A stretch of DNA of 64,000 nucleotides from Pseudomonadota bacterium (GTDB taxonomy: Bacteria > Pseudomonadota > Gammaproteobacteria > Burkholderiales > Ferrovaceae), in the NCBI GenBank assembly GCA_021805725.1, contig JAJZEH010000007.1, forward strand, positions 62,001 to 126,000, given 5' to 3'. The position numbers and the translations under genes are program-made. The notes beneath the pieces are model-generated. The model did not search any database, had not been told where the DNA came from, and was given only the letters and a program-made list of their open reading frames with translations. Positions 17,290 to 28,194 of this stretch are shown piece after piece. Within the stretch, counting starts at the first letter, position 1; each line of letters opens with the position of its first letter.

Positions 17290-18693
17290 TCATTCCTCAG
17301 ACAGCCGCTTCAGGATTTTTTCATGGATCCCGCCAAATCCACCGTTGCTCATCACCAGAATATGGTCGCCTTCCCTCGCTTCCTTCACAATGGAATCAAC
17401 CAAGCTGTCCATATTTTCGTCAGTAAGCACACGCTCACCAAGCGGTCTTAAAGCCGCAGCGGCATTCCAGCCTAATTGCGCGGCATAGCAGAAGACCCGG
17501 TCCGCATCCGCAAGACTGTCTGCCAGGCTGCCGACCCAAACTCCCAGTTTCATGGTGTTGGAGCGCGGCTCAATCACAGCCAGGATGCGTGCCCGACCCA
17601 CCTTGTTGCGCAGACCCGCCACCGTGGTCTGGATGGCCGTGGGGTGGTGGGCGAAGTCGTCATAGACCGTCACACCCCTGGCTTGCCCGCGGATCTCCAT
17701 GCGCCGCTTGACGCCAGAAAAGCGACCGAGCGCCTGCATGCCCCGTGCCACGGAAATTCCGGCAAAGCGCGCCGCCAGCAATGCCGCCAACGCGTTCTGC
17801 CGATTATGTTCTCCCAGTAAGGACCAGGCATCCGTGGTCCCGACCGGCCGACCCTCCTCTGAAACCGTGAGCGTTCCGGCCGCGTCCGCAGCGCCAGTCT
17901 GCCAGCCCTCGGGGGTGCCGAAGCGGGTGACCGGTGTCCAGCAGCCTCGCGCCAGCGTTTCGGTCAGGCGTTCATCCCGTCCGTTGACCACCAGCAATCC
18001 GTTGCGCGGCACAGTGCGCACAAGATGATGAAACTGGGTTTCGATGGCGGCCACATCAGGGAAAATATCCGCGTGGTCATACTCCAGGTTATTCAGGATG
18101 GCCACCTTGGGGCGGTAGTGCACGAACTTGGAACGCTTGTCGAAAAACGCCGTATCGTACTCGTCAGCTTCGATGACGAACCAGGGATTATCTTGGGGAC
18201 AGACCTCGCCTTTCAGGCGAGGTCTGTCCCCAAGATAATCCCCCGGCAGGCGGGCAGACACCCCAAAATTGCCCGGCACCCCGCCGATCAGGAAGCCCGG
18301 GCGAAGTCCCGCATCCTCCAGAATCCAGGCGGCCAGTGATGATGTCGTGGTTTTGCCATGGGTACCTGCCACGGCCAACACCTGGCAATGGCAGAGAATA
18401 TTGTCCGCCAGCCATTGCGGCCCGGAGGTAAAGGGAAGCCCGCGGTCAAGAATGGCCTCCATCAAGGGGTTGCCGCGCGACACCACGTTACCAATGACAA
18501 ACAGATCAGGCTCGAGCCGCAACTGATCTTCGTCAAAGCCCCTGATCAGTTCAATGCCCTGGCTTTTGAGCTGCGTGCTCATGGGCGGATAGACCTGGTC
18601 ATCGCATCCTGTCACACGGTGTCCCGCGGACTGGGCCAGCACCGCAATGCCGCCCATGAAGGTGCCGCAGATTCCAAGTATGTGGATATGCAT
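17290..18693 (-). CDS. mpl: UDP-MurNAc:L-Ala-D-Glu-mDAP ligase (murein peptide ligase), with in-frame repeat
   Basis: It reattaches recycled murein tripeptide to UDP-MurNAc in peptidoglycan recycling. The Rossmann start HILGICGTFMGG, the ATP loop AGTHGKTTT, IEADEYDTAFFDKRSKF, LNNLEYDHADIF and HHPTA motifs are all present, in 467 residues. Between VSARLPG and FVIEADEYD lie about 20 residues encoded wholly by a 59-bp palindrome (18184-18242) sharing its core with two intergenic repeats. The E. coli protein, as I recall it, has only a few residues there. The frame is unbroken, so the enzyme may still work. The start overlaps the metH stop (TGATG). Confidence 0.95.
   Translation of the reverse strand: MHIHILGICGTFMGGIAVLAQSAGHRVTGCDDQVYPPMSTQLKSQGIELIRGFDEDQLRLEPDLFVIGNVVSRGNPLMEAILDRGLPFTSGPQWLADNILCHCQVLAVAGTHGKTTTSSLAAWILEDAGLRPGFLIGGVPGNFGVSARLPGDYLGDRPRLKGEVCPQDNPWFVIEADEYDTAFFDKRSKFVHYRPKVAILNNLEYDHADIFPDVAAIETQFHHLVRTVPRNGLLVVNGRDERLTETLARGCWTPVTRFGTPEGWQTGAADAAGTLTVSEEGRPVGTTDAWSLLGEHNRQNALAALLAARFAGISVARGMQALGRFSGVKRRMEIRGQARGVTVYDDFAHHPTAIQTTVAGLRNKVGRARILAVIEPRSNTMKLGVWVGSLADSLADADRVFCYAAQLGWNAAAALRPLGERVLTDENMDSLVDSIVKEAREGDHILVMSNGGFGGIHEKILKRLSEE
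18184..18242. repeat. REP-like palindrome copy 2, inside mpl
   Basis: Perfect 27-bp arms (18184-18210 and 18216-18242) close on a 5-base loop. The centre shares GGGGACAGACCTC/GAGGTCTGTCCCC with copies 1 and 3, while the outer part (GATTATCTT) is specific to this copy. It is translated in frame on the minus strand as GDYLGDRPRLKGEVCPQDNP. A long mRNA hairpin is expected within the coding region. Confidence 0.9.
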
Positions 18694-21600
18694 CAGGTTC
18701 CTGGCGTATACGCAAGAATCGGGGCCAGCCAGCGCTCGGTTTCCTGCAAACCCATGCCCTTGCGACGTGCGTAATCTTCCACCTGGTCACGGGCGATTTT
18801 TCCCACTGCAAAATAGGCACTCTGCGGATGAGAAAAATAAAAGCCGCTGACGGCGGCCGTCGGCCACATGGCGTAGCTTTCCGTCAGGTGGATTTCCGCA
18901 TGCCGTTCCACCTCCAGCAGTTCAAACAATGCCGCCTTTTCTGTGTGGTCCGGACAGGCAGGATATCCTGGGGCCGGCCGAATGCCGCGGTAGCGTTCGG
19001 CAATCAAGCTCTCGCAATCAAGACTCTCGTCCCGGGCATATCCCCAGAACTCGCGCCGCACCCGGGCATGCATCCATTCGGCAAACGCCTCGGCCAGCCG
19101 GTCCGCCAGGGCCTTGAGCAGGATGGCGCTATAGTCGTCATGGTGCGCCTCAAATTCGGCGATCTTGACGTCAATGCCAATGCCGGCAGTCACGGCAAAT
19201 GCGCCGACATAGTCTGGAACGCCTGTAGTCTTTGGCGCCACGAAGTCGGACAGGCAGGAATTATGGCGGTCGGCCGGCTTTTCATTCTGTTGGCGCAGAT
19301 GATGCAGAACCTTCCGGACCGTCGTGCGTGACTCGTCCGAATAGATGGCGATGTCATCGCCATTCTCTTGGGTTGCCGCCGGGAAGAACCCCACGACACC
19401 ATGTGCGGTCAGCCAGCGTTCCTCCACGATCTGCCGCAACATGGCCTGCGCGTCAGCAAACAGGTTGCGCGCAGCCTCTCCCACCACTTCATCCTGGAGA
19501 ATGTTGGGGTAGCGGCCACTCAGCTCCCAGGTTTGGAAAAATGGCGTCCAATCGATGTAGGGCACCAGTTCAGCCAAAGGGACGTCCCGCAGGGGCTTAA
19601 CCCCCAAAAACAAGGGGTGCGGCGGTGTGTAGGCCAACCAGTCGGTTTTCACCCCTCGCTTGCGCGCCGTTGCCAGCTCCAGCAGTTTTGCGCCGCCCTT
19701 CTTGCCTTCATGCTGCATCCTGACCTTCTGGAGATCGGCCTTGAGGTCGCGGATGTATGCGTCCCGCAATTCGGTACTGAGCAGTTGCGAGCACACGCCT
19801 ACGGCACGCGAGGCGTCAGGCACATAGGCCGTGACCCCGTGAAAGTGCGGCTCGATTTTGACCGCCGTATGTACGCGCGAGGTCGTGGCCCCGCCAATCA
19901 GGAGGGGTATGTCAAACGATTCCCGTTCCATCTCCCGCGCCACATGTGCCATTTCCTCAAGCGAGGGCGTAATCAACCCGGACAAACCGATAATGTCCAC
20001 CTTCTCTTCGCGAGCCACCTGCAGGATTTTTTCGCAAGGCACCATGACGCCCAGATTGACCACTTCAAAGTTATTGCACTGAAGCACCACCGCCACGATG
20101 TTCTTGCCGATGTCGTGCACGTCCCCCTTGACGGTCGCGAGGAGGATCTTTCCCTTGGTGGTGGAAACGCCCAGCTTTTCCTTTTCGGCTTCGATGTACG
20201 GAACCAGATGCGCCACAGCCTGTTTCATCACGCGCGCCGACTTGACCACCTGGGGTAAAAACATCTTGCCTTCGCCAAACAGATCTCCCACCACATTCAT
20301 GCCATCCATCAAGGGGCCCTCGATGACATGGATGGGATGCTCGCTCAGTAGCCGTGCAGCTTCTGCGTCCTCTTCGATGTAGGTGGCGACTCCCTTGACC
20401 AGGGCATGAATCAGGCGCTCATGGACCGGGGCGTTGCGCCACGAGAGATCTTCGGATTGGGTACGTGCCGCCCCACCCTTGACCTGACCGGCAAAGGCCA
20501 CCAGTCGTTCTGCAGCATCGGGACGGCGATTGAGGATGATGTCTTCCACATGTTCCAGCAGAGCCTGGGGGATTTCCGCATAAACGCCCAGCTGTCCTGC
20601 GTTGACGATGCCCATCGTCATCCCGGCGCGAATGGCGTGATAGAGAAATGCCGTGTGAATGGCTTCACGCACCGCCTCATTGCCGCGAAACGAAAAACTG
20701 ACGTTGGAAACTCCACCGCTGATTTTTGCATGGGGCAAGGTTTGCCGGATGCTGCGCACGGCTTCGATGAAATCCAGGGCATACCGGTTGTGCTCTTCAA
20801 TCCCCGTGGCAATGGCAAAAATGTTGGGGTCAAAGATGATGTCCTCGGCCGGAAAACCCATTTTTTCGGTTAACAAATGGTATGAACGAGTGCAGATTTC
20901 CACTTTGCGCGCCAGGGTATCCGCCTGTCCCTGTTCGTCGAAGGCCATGACGATGACTGCTGCGCCGTAGCGACGGGCCAGTTTGGCGCGCTGAAGGAAC
21001 TCGGCCTCCCCTTCCTTGAGACTGATGGAATTGACGATAGGTTTGCCCTGGATGCACTTCAATCCCGTTTCCAGCACGCCCCAGTCCGATGAGTCGATCA
21101 TGATGGGAACACGGGAGATGTCCGGTTCGGATGCCATCAGATTGAGAAAGCGTTTCATGGCCGCCTTCGAATCCAGCATGGCTTCATCCATGTTGATATC
21201 GATGAGCTGTGCGCCGTTTTCCACCTGATTGCGCGCCACTGACAGCGCCTCGTTGTAATTCCCGGCCAGGATCAGTCGCGAAAAAGCCTTGGAGCCCGTC
21301 ACGTTGGTGCGTTCACCCACGTTGACGAACAACGAATCCTCGCCAATGTTGAACGGCTCGAGCCCCGACAGGCGCGTCATGGGCGTTATTTCCGGGACCA
21401 CGCGCGGTGGAATACCCCTGACTGCGTCCGCAATGGCCTTGATGTGTGCAGGCGTGGTGCCACAGCACCCCCCCACGATGTTGATGAAGCCGGATTCGGC
21501 AAATTCCTGCAGGAGGGCAGCTGTTTCAGCGGGCCCCTCGTCATAGCCGGACTCCGCCAGGGGATTAGGTAACCCCGCATTGGGGTGGGCACTGACGAAA

Positions 21601-22400
21601 GTGTCCGCAACGCGCGCGAGCTCCTCGATATAGGGGCGCATCAACGCGGCACCGAGCGCACAATTCAGTCCGATGGAAAGGGGACGAATGTGACGCAGCG
21701 AATTCCAGAAGGCCTCGGTGGTTTGCCCCGTCAGCGTCCTTCCGCTCTGATCGGTAATGGTGCCCGAGATCATCACGGGCAAGCGCATCCCATGGACCTC
21801 AAAATACTCGTCGATGGCGAACAACGCAGCCTTGGCATTGAGGGTGTCAAAGACGGTCTCCACCAGCAGGATGTCCACTCCACCCTCAATCAGGCCATCA
21901 ATCGCCTCACGGTATGCGACAACCAAAGTGTCGAAATCCACGTTGCGAAAGCCAGGATCGTTGACATCTGGCGAGATGGATGCGGTCCGGGTGGTGGGGC
22001 CCAGCACACCTGCCACAAATCGGGGCTTGTCCGGTGTCTTGCGCGTCACCTCATCGGCCACCTGCCGAGCCAGTTTGGCTGCGGCAAGGTTGATCTCACC
22101 CACCAGATCGGCCATGTGATAGTCGGACATCGACACCGAAGTGGCATTGAAGGTGTTGGTTTCAATGATGTCGGCACCTGCCTCCAGGTAAGCCGCGTGG
22201 ATGGCCCATATGATTTTGGGCTGGGTTAGCACCAGTAAATCGTTGTTGCCCTTGAGATCATGGGGGAAATCGCGAAAGCGCTCCCCTCGGTAATCGGACT
22301 CACTGAGCTTGTAACTCTGGATCATGGTGCCCATGGCACCATCCAGCATCAGGATGCGCTGCTGCAGGAGGGATCGTAGTAATGGCGTTGTATCAGACAT
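18693..22400 (-). CDS. metH: Cobalamin-dependent methionine synthase
   Basis: It transfers methyl from 5-methyl-THF to homocysteine through cobalamin. The 1235 residues hold all four modules in order. The homocysteine domain has zinc ligands in NCALGA and [11 protein letters not shown]. The pterin domain includes [10 protein letters not shown]. The B12 domain has the [10 protein letters not shown] lower ligand His. The C-terminal AdoMet activation domain has [15 protein letters not shown]. The start MSDTTPLL has a weak ribosome binding site. It heads the minus-strand chain metH-mpl-exonuclease-tonB. The upstream leader contains repeat copy 3, and I saw no cobalamin riboswitch. Confidence 0.98.
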   Translation of the reverse strand: MSDTTPLLRSLLQQRILMLDGAMGTMIQSYKLSESDYRGERFRDFPHDLKGNNDLLVLTQPKIIWAIHAAYLEAGADIIETNTFNATSVSMSDYHMADLVGEINLAAAKLARQVADEVTRKTPDKPRFVAGVLGPTTRTASISPDVNDPGFRNVDFDTLVVAYREAIDGLIEGGVDILLVETVFDTLNAKAALFAIDEYFEVHGMRLPVMISGTITDQSGRTLTGQTTEAFWNSLRHIRPLSIGLNCALGAALMRPYIEELARVADTFVSAHPNAGLPNPLAESGYDEGPAETAALLQEFAESGFINIVGGCCGTTPAHIKAIADAVRGIPPRVVPEITPMTRLSGLEPFNIGEDSLFVNVGERTNVTGSKAFSRLILAGNYNEALSVARNQVENGAQLIDINMDEAMLDSKAAMKRFLNLMASEPDISRVPIMIDSSDWGVLETGLKCIQGKPIVNSISLKEGEAEFLQRAKLARRYGAAVIVMAFDEQGQADTLARKVEICTRSYHLLTEKMGFPAEDIIFDPNIFAIATGIEEHNRYALDFIEAVRSIRQTLPHAKISGGVSNVSFSFRGNEAVREAIHTAFLYHAIRAGMTMGIVNAGQLGVYAEIPQALLEHVEDIILNRRPDAAERLVAFAGQVKGGAARTQSEDLSWRNAPVHERLIHALVKGVATYIEEDAEAARLLSEHPIHVIEGPLMDGMNVVGDLFGEGKMFLPQVVKSARVMKQAVAHLVPYIEAEKEKLGVSTTKGKILLATVKGDVHDIGKNIVAVVLQCNNFEVVNLGVMVPCEKILQVAREEKVDIIGLSGLITPSLEEMAHVAREMERESFDIPLLIGGATTSRVHTAVKIEPHFHGVTAYVPDASRAVGVCSQLLSTELRDAYIRDLKADLQKVRMQHEGKKGGAKLLELATARKRGVKTDWLAYTPPHPLFLGVKPLRDVPLAELVPYIDWTPFFQTWELSGRYPNILQDEVVGEAARNLFADAQAMLRQIVEERWLTAHGVVGFFPAATQENGDDIAIYSDESRTTVRKVLHHLRQQNEKPADRHNSCLSDFVAPKTTGVPDYVGAFAVTAGIGIDVKIAEFEAHHDDYSAILLKALADRLAEAFAEWMHARVRREFWGYARDESLDCESLIAERYRGIRPAPGYPACPDHTEKAALFELLEVERHAEIHLTESYAMWPTAAVSGFYFSHPQSAYFAVGKIARDQVEDYARRKGMGLQETERWLAPILAYTPGT

Positions 22401-22444
22401 AGGGGCAATATGCTACCACGAGCGCCGCCCGGCGCCTCACTCAA

Positions 22445-22477
22445 TGGGGACAGACCCCAAAATGGGGTCTGTCCCCA
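22445..22477. repeat. REP-like palindrome copy 3
   Basis: The 15-bp arms (22445-22459, 22463-22477) TGGGGACAGACCCCA/TGGGGTCTGTCCCCA flank AAA. It lies between metH and the amtB terminator. The core is identical to copies 1 and 2 over GGGGACAGACC. Confidence 0.85.
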
Positions 22478-22482
22478 CCACC

Positions 22483-22510
22483 ATAAAAAAGGGGCGTCCG
22501 AAGACGCCCC
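22483..22510 (-). terminator. Terminator of the porin-glnK-amtB operon
   Basis: On the minus strand GGGGCGTC, a TTCG loop and GACGCCCC precede a run of six T. This classic intrinsic terminator separates amtB from metH. Confidence 0.9.
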
Positions 22511-22534
22511 AAGCCCTTGACGGCGGAGTGAAGG

Positions 22535-23956
22535 TTATTCGACGCGTTCGCCGTGGAGAGCCAGGTCGAGACCTTCCCGCTCCTCTTCCTCGGTTACGCG
22601 CAGTCCGATCACCATATCAATGACTTTGAGGATGATGAAGGACATGACGAATCCATAAATCAGGGTGACTGAAACACCCAGAGCCTGCGTTGCAAGGCTG
22701 GCATCGGCACCGCTGATTTCCTTGACGTTGAACACACCGGTAAGCAAGGCGCCGACTACGCCGCCAATGCAGTGCACCCCGAAGGCATCCAGCGAATCGT
22801 CGTAGCCCAGCATCTTCTTGAGGCTCGTTGCTGCCCAGAAGCAAATCACCCCCGCTGCGACACCGATGGCCAGTGCGCCACCTGCTGCCACGAAGCCCGA
22901 AGCCGGTGTGATGGCGACGAGACCCGCCACGGCGCCCGAAGCAATTCCCAGCACACTGGGCTTGCCCTTGGTCATCCACTCGGCAAACATCCAGGCCAAC
23001 GCCGCAGCTGCAGTGGCGATCTGGGTTACGGTCATGGCCATCCCGGCACGGCCATCAGCGGCCACCGCAGATCCGGCATTGAAACCAAACCAGCCCACCC
23101 ACAACAGGGATGCGCCGATCAAGGTCAGTGCGAGATTATGCGGTGCCATGGGCTCCTTGCCGTAGCCCACCCGTTTTCCCATCACCAGGGCTGCTGCGAG
23201 ACCTGCGATCCCGGCATTGATGTGGACCACGGTGCCACCGGCAAAGTCCAGCACACCCTTGCCCGCCAACCAGCCGCCCGGCTCCCACACCCAGTGAGCG
23301 ATGGGAGAATATACGACCAGCGACCAGATTCCCATGAACCAGAGCATGGCCGAGAATTTCATGCGCTCGGCGAAAGCTCCGGCGATCAAGGCCGGCGTGA
23401 TGATGGCAAAGGTCATCTGGAACATCATGTACACCGACTCGGGAATGGACGTTGCCGCATGGTGCACCATCACTTTCTTGGCTTCGTTCTGATAGAGCAT
23501 GCCATTCAACATGAACCGGCTCAGTCCGCCCAGCCACTCCGAACCCGGCATGAATGCCAGACTGTAACCCAGGACGATCCAGATGATGGTCACCAAAGAA
23601 CAGATGGCAAAGCTCTGCATCAGCGTGGCAAGCACGTTCTTCTTGCGCACCATGCCGCCATAGAACAGCGCCAGCCCAGGGATCGTCATGAGCAGGACGA
23701 GTGCAGTGGAGGAGAGCATCCAGGCCGTATCCCCGGAGTTGATCTTGTCCGTACCCACCAAAAATGGCTTGGTCGGCGCGGCATCGGCGGCTGGAGCCGC
23801 GGCCGGGGCAGCGGCATCAGCAGCGGGAGCCGCTGCGGCAGCCGGCGCCGCAGCCGGGGTTGCATCCGCCTTGTCGTCGGCCATGGCGTGTCCCGGTCCG
23901 ATCGACAGGGCCAGAACCAGCATCCCGGCCTTGAATGTGTTCAACAGTGTTTTCAT
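22535..23956 (-). CDS. amtB: Ammonium transporter
   Basis: This is an Amt/Rh-family inner-membrane ammonium channel, trimeric, gated by GlnK. The conserved pore His pair is seen in HINAGIAGL and DAFGVHCIGG, and the GLALFYGGMVRKKN entry helix is typical. A cleavable signal (MKTLL...HAMA) and an Ala/Pro-rich stretch of about 35 residues precede the first core helix, an extended periplasmic N-terminus. ATG 23956 has GAGGGGAA upstream. The start five codons earlier is weaker. It is the third gene of porin-glnK-amtB and ends at a strong terminator. Confidence 0.96.
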   Translation of the reverse strand: MKTLLNTFKAGMLVLALSIGPGHAMADDKADATPAAAPAAAAAPAADAAAPAAAPAADAAPTKPFLVGTDKINSGDTAWMLSSTALVLLMTIPGLALFYGGMVRKKNVLATLMQSFAICSLVTIIWIVLGYSLAFMPGSEWLGGLSRFMLNGMLYQNEAKKVMVHHAATSIPESVYMMFQMTFAIITPALIAGAFAERMKFSAMLWFMGIWSLVVYSPIAHWVWEPGGWLAGKGVLDFAGGTVVHINAGIAGLAAALVMGKRVGYGKEPMAPHNLALTLIGASLLWVGWFGFNAGSAVAADGRAGMAMTVTQIATAAAALAWMFAEWMTKGKPSVLGIASGAVAGLVAITPASGFVAAGGALAIGVAAGVICFWAATSLKKMLGYDDSLDAFGVHCIGGVVGALLTGVFNVKEISGADASLATQALGVSVTLIYGFVMSFIILKVIDMVIGLRVTEEEEREGLDLALHGERVE

Positions 23957-23967
23957 GGTCGTTCCCC

Positions 23968-25582
<1,615 letters not shown>

Positions 25583-25671
25583 TTGCTATTCTCCCTCACA
25601 AGGTTGATCAAGTTTGATTCCAAATGGCGTTGCAGCTTTCTTTCAAAGAGACCATGCACCGAACATTAAGA

Positions 25672-25687
25672 AGCATGAGTCGTGCCA
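25672..25687 (-). promoter_or_regulatory. Sigma-54 promoter of porin-glnK-amtB
   Basis: On the minus strand TGGCACG-ACTC-ATGCT matches the sigma-54 consensus with GG-N10-GC spacing. The start would be near 25661, about 80 bases before the porin ATG. Confidence 0.82.
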
Positions 25688-25759
25688 ACCTTGGGCCGCG
25701 CTTAAATTGCCCATTGCATCGTGTTTTTTGAGTCGAACAAAGGCAAATCCAGGAATTTG

Positions 25760-25776
25760 CGCACTATTTAAGTGCA
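25760..25776. promoter_or_regulatory. NtrC-like site before the porin operon
   Basis: GCAC (25761-25764), 7 bases, then GTGC (25772-25775) is the same dyad as before glnA and lies about 107 bp upstream of the predicted start. A weaker half-site GTGC (25803-25806) sits 31 bp further out. The site also lies within 80 bp of the divergent ubiK start. Confidence 0.65.
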
Positions 25777-25840
25777 CTCTTGTTTGGCTTTGGCTTGTGA
25801 TAGTGCAATACTGAAACAAAATTTAACGGAAACTTTCACC

Positions 25841-26077
25841 ATGAACACTCAAGGCTTTATCGACGACGTATCCCATCGGCTTACCGAACTTCTGGCCAAA
25901 ACACCCGCTGCGGACTTTGAAAAGAATGCGCGCGCCCTGTTAATGAGCCTTTTTGCCAAGGTCAACTTGGTGACGCGGGAAGAGTTTGACGTACAGATGA
26001 AGGTACTGGCCCGCACCCGTGAGAAGCTGGCCGAGCTGGAAGCACGCGTTTCTGCCCTGGAAAATCAGAAGCGCTAG
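25841..26077 (+). CDS. ubiK: Ubiquinone biosynthesis accessory factor UbiK
   Basis: This is a 78-residue protein of the UbiK/YqiC (BMFP) family, which forms a coiled-coil accessory factor for aerobic ubiquinone synthesis with UbiJ. An N-terminal amphipathic part (GFIDDVSHRLTELL) precedes a C-terminal coiled coil (VLARTREKLAELEARVSALE). The start at MNTQGF is chosen over a longer frame beginning in the porin promoter region. It converges on the sensor kinase gene, overlapping by 4 bp. Confidence 0.88.
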   Translation: MNTQGFIDDVSHRLTELLAKTPAADFEKNARALLMSLFAKVNLVTREEFDVQMKVLARTREKLAELEARVSALENQKR

Positions 26078-27441
26078 CGTGCCAGTTTTACGAAGCTGAT
26101 GACCACTTTCAGGCCAGACCCGCCCTGGCCCCGGTGGAACGATGCCTCGGCTTCGTGTAGCCGGCTGATTTCGCGCACGATGGCAAGGCCCAGGCCACAT
26201 CCTTCCGGCTGGTCTGAGGGCAAGCGGTGAAAGGGGGTACCCAGCTTTCCCAGTTCGGCTTCTGGAACACCTGGACCATTGTCTTCGACGCTAAGAAGCA
26301 CCTTGTTTTCAACGGGTTGCAGACCAACCCACACCCTGCCGCCAGGGGGGGTATAGCGCACGGCATTATCCAGCAAATTTGCCAATAACTCCCGTAACAT
26401 CAATGGGCTACCCCACACCCGGGCGGGTTGCAGCCGAAACTCCAAATCCACATCCTTGCGCGCCGCCAGGGTTACAAAGTCCGCCGACACCTCCTGAAAC
26501 AGGGATTCAAGGTCGACTGCAGCAACCTCAACCATGCTCTGCTCGGTGTGCTCCAGCCGGGCCAGGGACAGCAGTTGATTGGCAAGATGGGTCGTACGCT
26601 GGGTGGTCTTGAGGAGTTCGCGCAGCAGTTTCCTGACATCTTCCGGCGGGGTTTCCAGCCCTACTTCAATCTGACTGCTAAGAGAGGCCAAGGGGGTGCG
26701 TAACTGGTGAGCGGCATCTGCAATGAAGCGGCGGTGACTGGCAAATGAAGCGGCAAGATTTTCGAGAAGTTCGTTAATGCCATGAACGATGGGAAAGAGT
26801 TCTGCAGGTGCGGTGGCTTCTTCGATGGGTCTTAAGTCTACGGAAGAACGGCTGATGATTTCGTTGCGCAGGAGTTTGACCGGGGACAATGCAAACCGCA
26901 CTCCAAATAGAATGACCGCAATGGATACCAATGCAAGAAGCACCTCCGGCAACAAAATACTTGCAAATATCCCGTCGGTCAGGCTATTGCGGCCGTGCAA
27001 TGTCTGGGCCACGGCAATGTAGTAGGTGTTGAGCCCGGTTTTTCCACGCAGAAACACCGCCCGGTTTTCTTCACCATTCAGGGTGACGTCCTGAAACAGG
27101 TGGTTGCCTTCCACGGGAAGGACGCCAAGGCGAAACAGTTCGGAATTTCCCGAAAAGACCTGTCCCTTGTCATCCCAGGCAGCATAGGTGACGCGATCGT
27201 CATTGTTCTCCTGCAGCATCTGCTGGGCTGCCGGAGGCAGGTTGATCATCATTTTTCCCTGATGGATTTCAATCTGCTTGGATAAATCAAGGGCGTTATC
27301 CAGCAGGCCCAGATCGTAAACGTTCATCGCGGCCCGAAGGGAAAAAACATAGGCCAGCATCGAACCGATCAGCAGGATGAGGATCAGCGGCCCCAGTAGC
27401 CACTTGAGCAGCATCCGGTATAGGCTAGAGCGGTGATTCAT
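26074..27441 (-). CDS. Membrane sensor histidine kinase
   Basis: This 455-residue kinase has two membrane segments (about residues 14-35 and 165-185) around a periplasmic sensor of about 130 residues. A HisKA domain with DAAHQLRTPLASL (phospho-His) and a HATPase domain with NLLDNAVRYTPPGG and GLGLAIVREI follow. It resembles the QseC/TctE subfamily. Its start overlaps the response-regulator gene by 17 bp, so the two are co-translated. The divergent RND efflux operon is the likely target. The sensed signal is unknown, and no metal-binding cluster stands out in the sensor domain. Confidence 0.9.
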   Translation of the reverse strand: MNHRSSLYRMLLKWLLGPLILILLIGSMLAYVFSLRAAMNVYDLGLLDNALDLSKQIEIHQGKMMINLPPAAQQMLQENNDDRVTYAAWDDKGQVFSGNSELFRLGVLPVEGNHLFQDVTLNGEENRAVFLRGKTGLNTYYIAVAQTLHGRNSLTDGIFASILLPEVLLALVSIAVILFGVRFALSPVKLLRNEIISRSSVDLRPIEEATAPAELFPIVHGINELLENLAASFASHRRFIADAAHQLRTPLASLSSQIEVGLETPPEDVRKLLRELLKTTQRTTHLANQLLSLARLEHTEQSMVEVAAVDLESLFQEVSADFVTLAARKDVDLEFRLQPARVWGSPLMLRELLANLLDNAVRYTPPGGRVWVGLQPVENKVLLSVEDNGPGVPEAELGKLGTPFHRLPSDQPEGCGLGLAIVREISRLHEAEASFHRGQGGSGLKVVISFVKLAR

Positions 27442-28105
27442 CGACTTTCTCGAGCATGTATCCCAATCCGCGAACGGTTCGAATCACGGTTCCCGAACCT
27501 TCAATTTTGCTGCGCAGACGATGCACATAAGCTTCTATGGCATTTTCGCTCAGTTCCTGGCCCAGTCCGGTGATGGCCTGGATCAATTGTTCTTTCGATA
27601 CGATGCGGCGAGTATGGGTTGCCAGATATTCCAGGACGCCCCATTCCCTACCCGACAACTCCAATGCCTGCCCCAGCAGAAACGCCCGCTTGCCTGCCGT
27701 ATCCAGTTCCAGCCCGCCAATGCTAAATCGTGAACTCACGGTGCCAAAACCGCGCCGGATGAGGGCTCGCAAGCGGGCCTGCAGCTCGGCCATGGCAATG
27801 GGTTTCACGATGTAGTCATCTGCACCAAGATCCAGGCCCTGGACCCGATCCTCCACGGCATCGCGGGCCGTAAGAATCAGTACCGGCAGGGACTGGCCAC
27901 GTTGACGCAAGTGCCTGACGATATCGTACCCATCCCGGTCTGGCAGCCCTAGGTCGAGCACCAGCGCATCAAAATTTTCTCCAGACAGCACATGCAACGC
28001 TTCCGCAACATTTCCTGCAATATCCACTGCAAAACCAGCGTGCACCAAGGAAGCCGACATGGCTTTCCCAAGCGTCCTGTCATCCTCGACTATCAGTATC
28101 CGCAT
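27425..28105 (-). CDS. OmpR-family response regulator
   Basis: This 226-residue regulator has a receiver domain with the phospho-acceptor Asp51 (VLDLGLPDRDG) and Lys in the YIVKPI strand. An OmpR/PhoB winged-helix DNA-binding domain follows (SGREWGVLEYLA, VHRLRSKIE, TVRGLGYML). It is first in the pair with the kinase. A tandem TGTCAG repeat just upstream of its start is a likely binding site controlling both this operon and the divergent efflux genes. Confidence 0.92.
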   Translation of the reverse strand: MRILIVEDDRTLGKAMSASLVHAGFAVDIAGNVAEALHVLSGENFDALVLDLGLPDRDGYDIVRHLRQRGQSLPVLILTARDAVEDRVQGLDLGADDYIVKPIAMAELQARLRALIRRGFGTVSSRFSIGGLELDTAGKRAFLLGQALELSGREWGVLEYLATHTRRIVSKEQLIQAITGLGQELSENAIEAYVHRLRSKIEGSGTVIRTVRGLGYMLEKVDESPL

Positions 28106-28109
28106 CGTT

Positions 28110-28126
28110 TGTCAGTTTCGTGTCAG
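28110..28126. promoter_or_regulatory. Tandem TGTCAG repeat between regulator and efflux operon
   Basis: TGTCAG occurs at 28110-28115 and 28121-28126, 11 bp apart on the same face of the helix. This is the geometry used by OmpR/PhoB-type regulators. It lies 5 bases from the regulator start and about 70 bases before the efflux operon. Confidence 0.55.
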
Positions 28127-28194
28127 TAAATATCGTCAAAATGCGCCGGCAGCTTGAAACAAACGGGATCATTGTCCCCCATGGAACGCCACCT

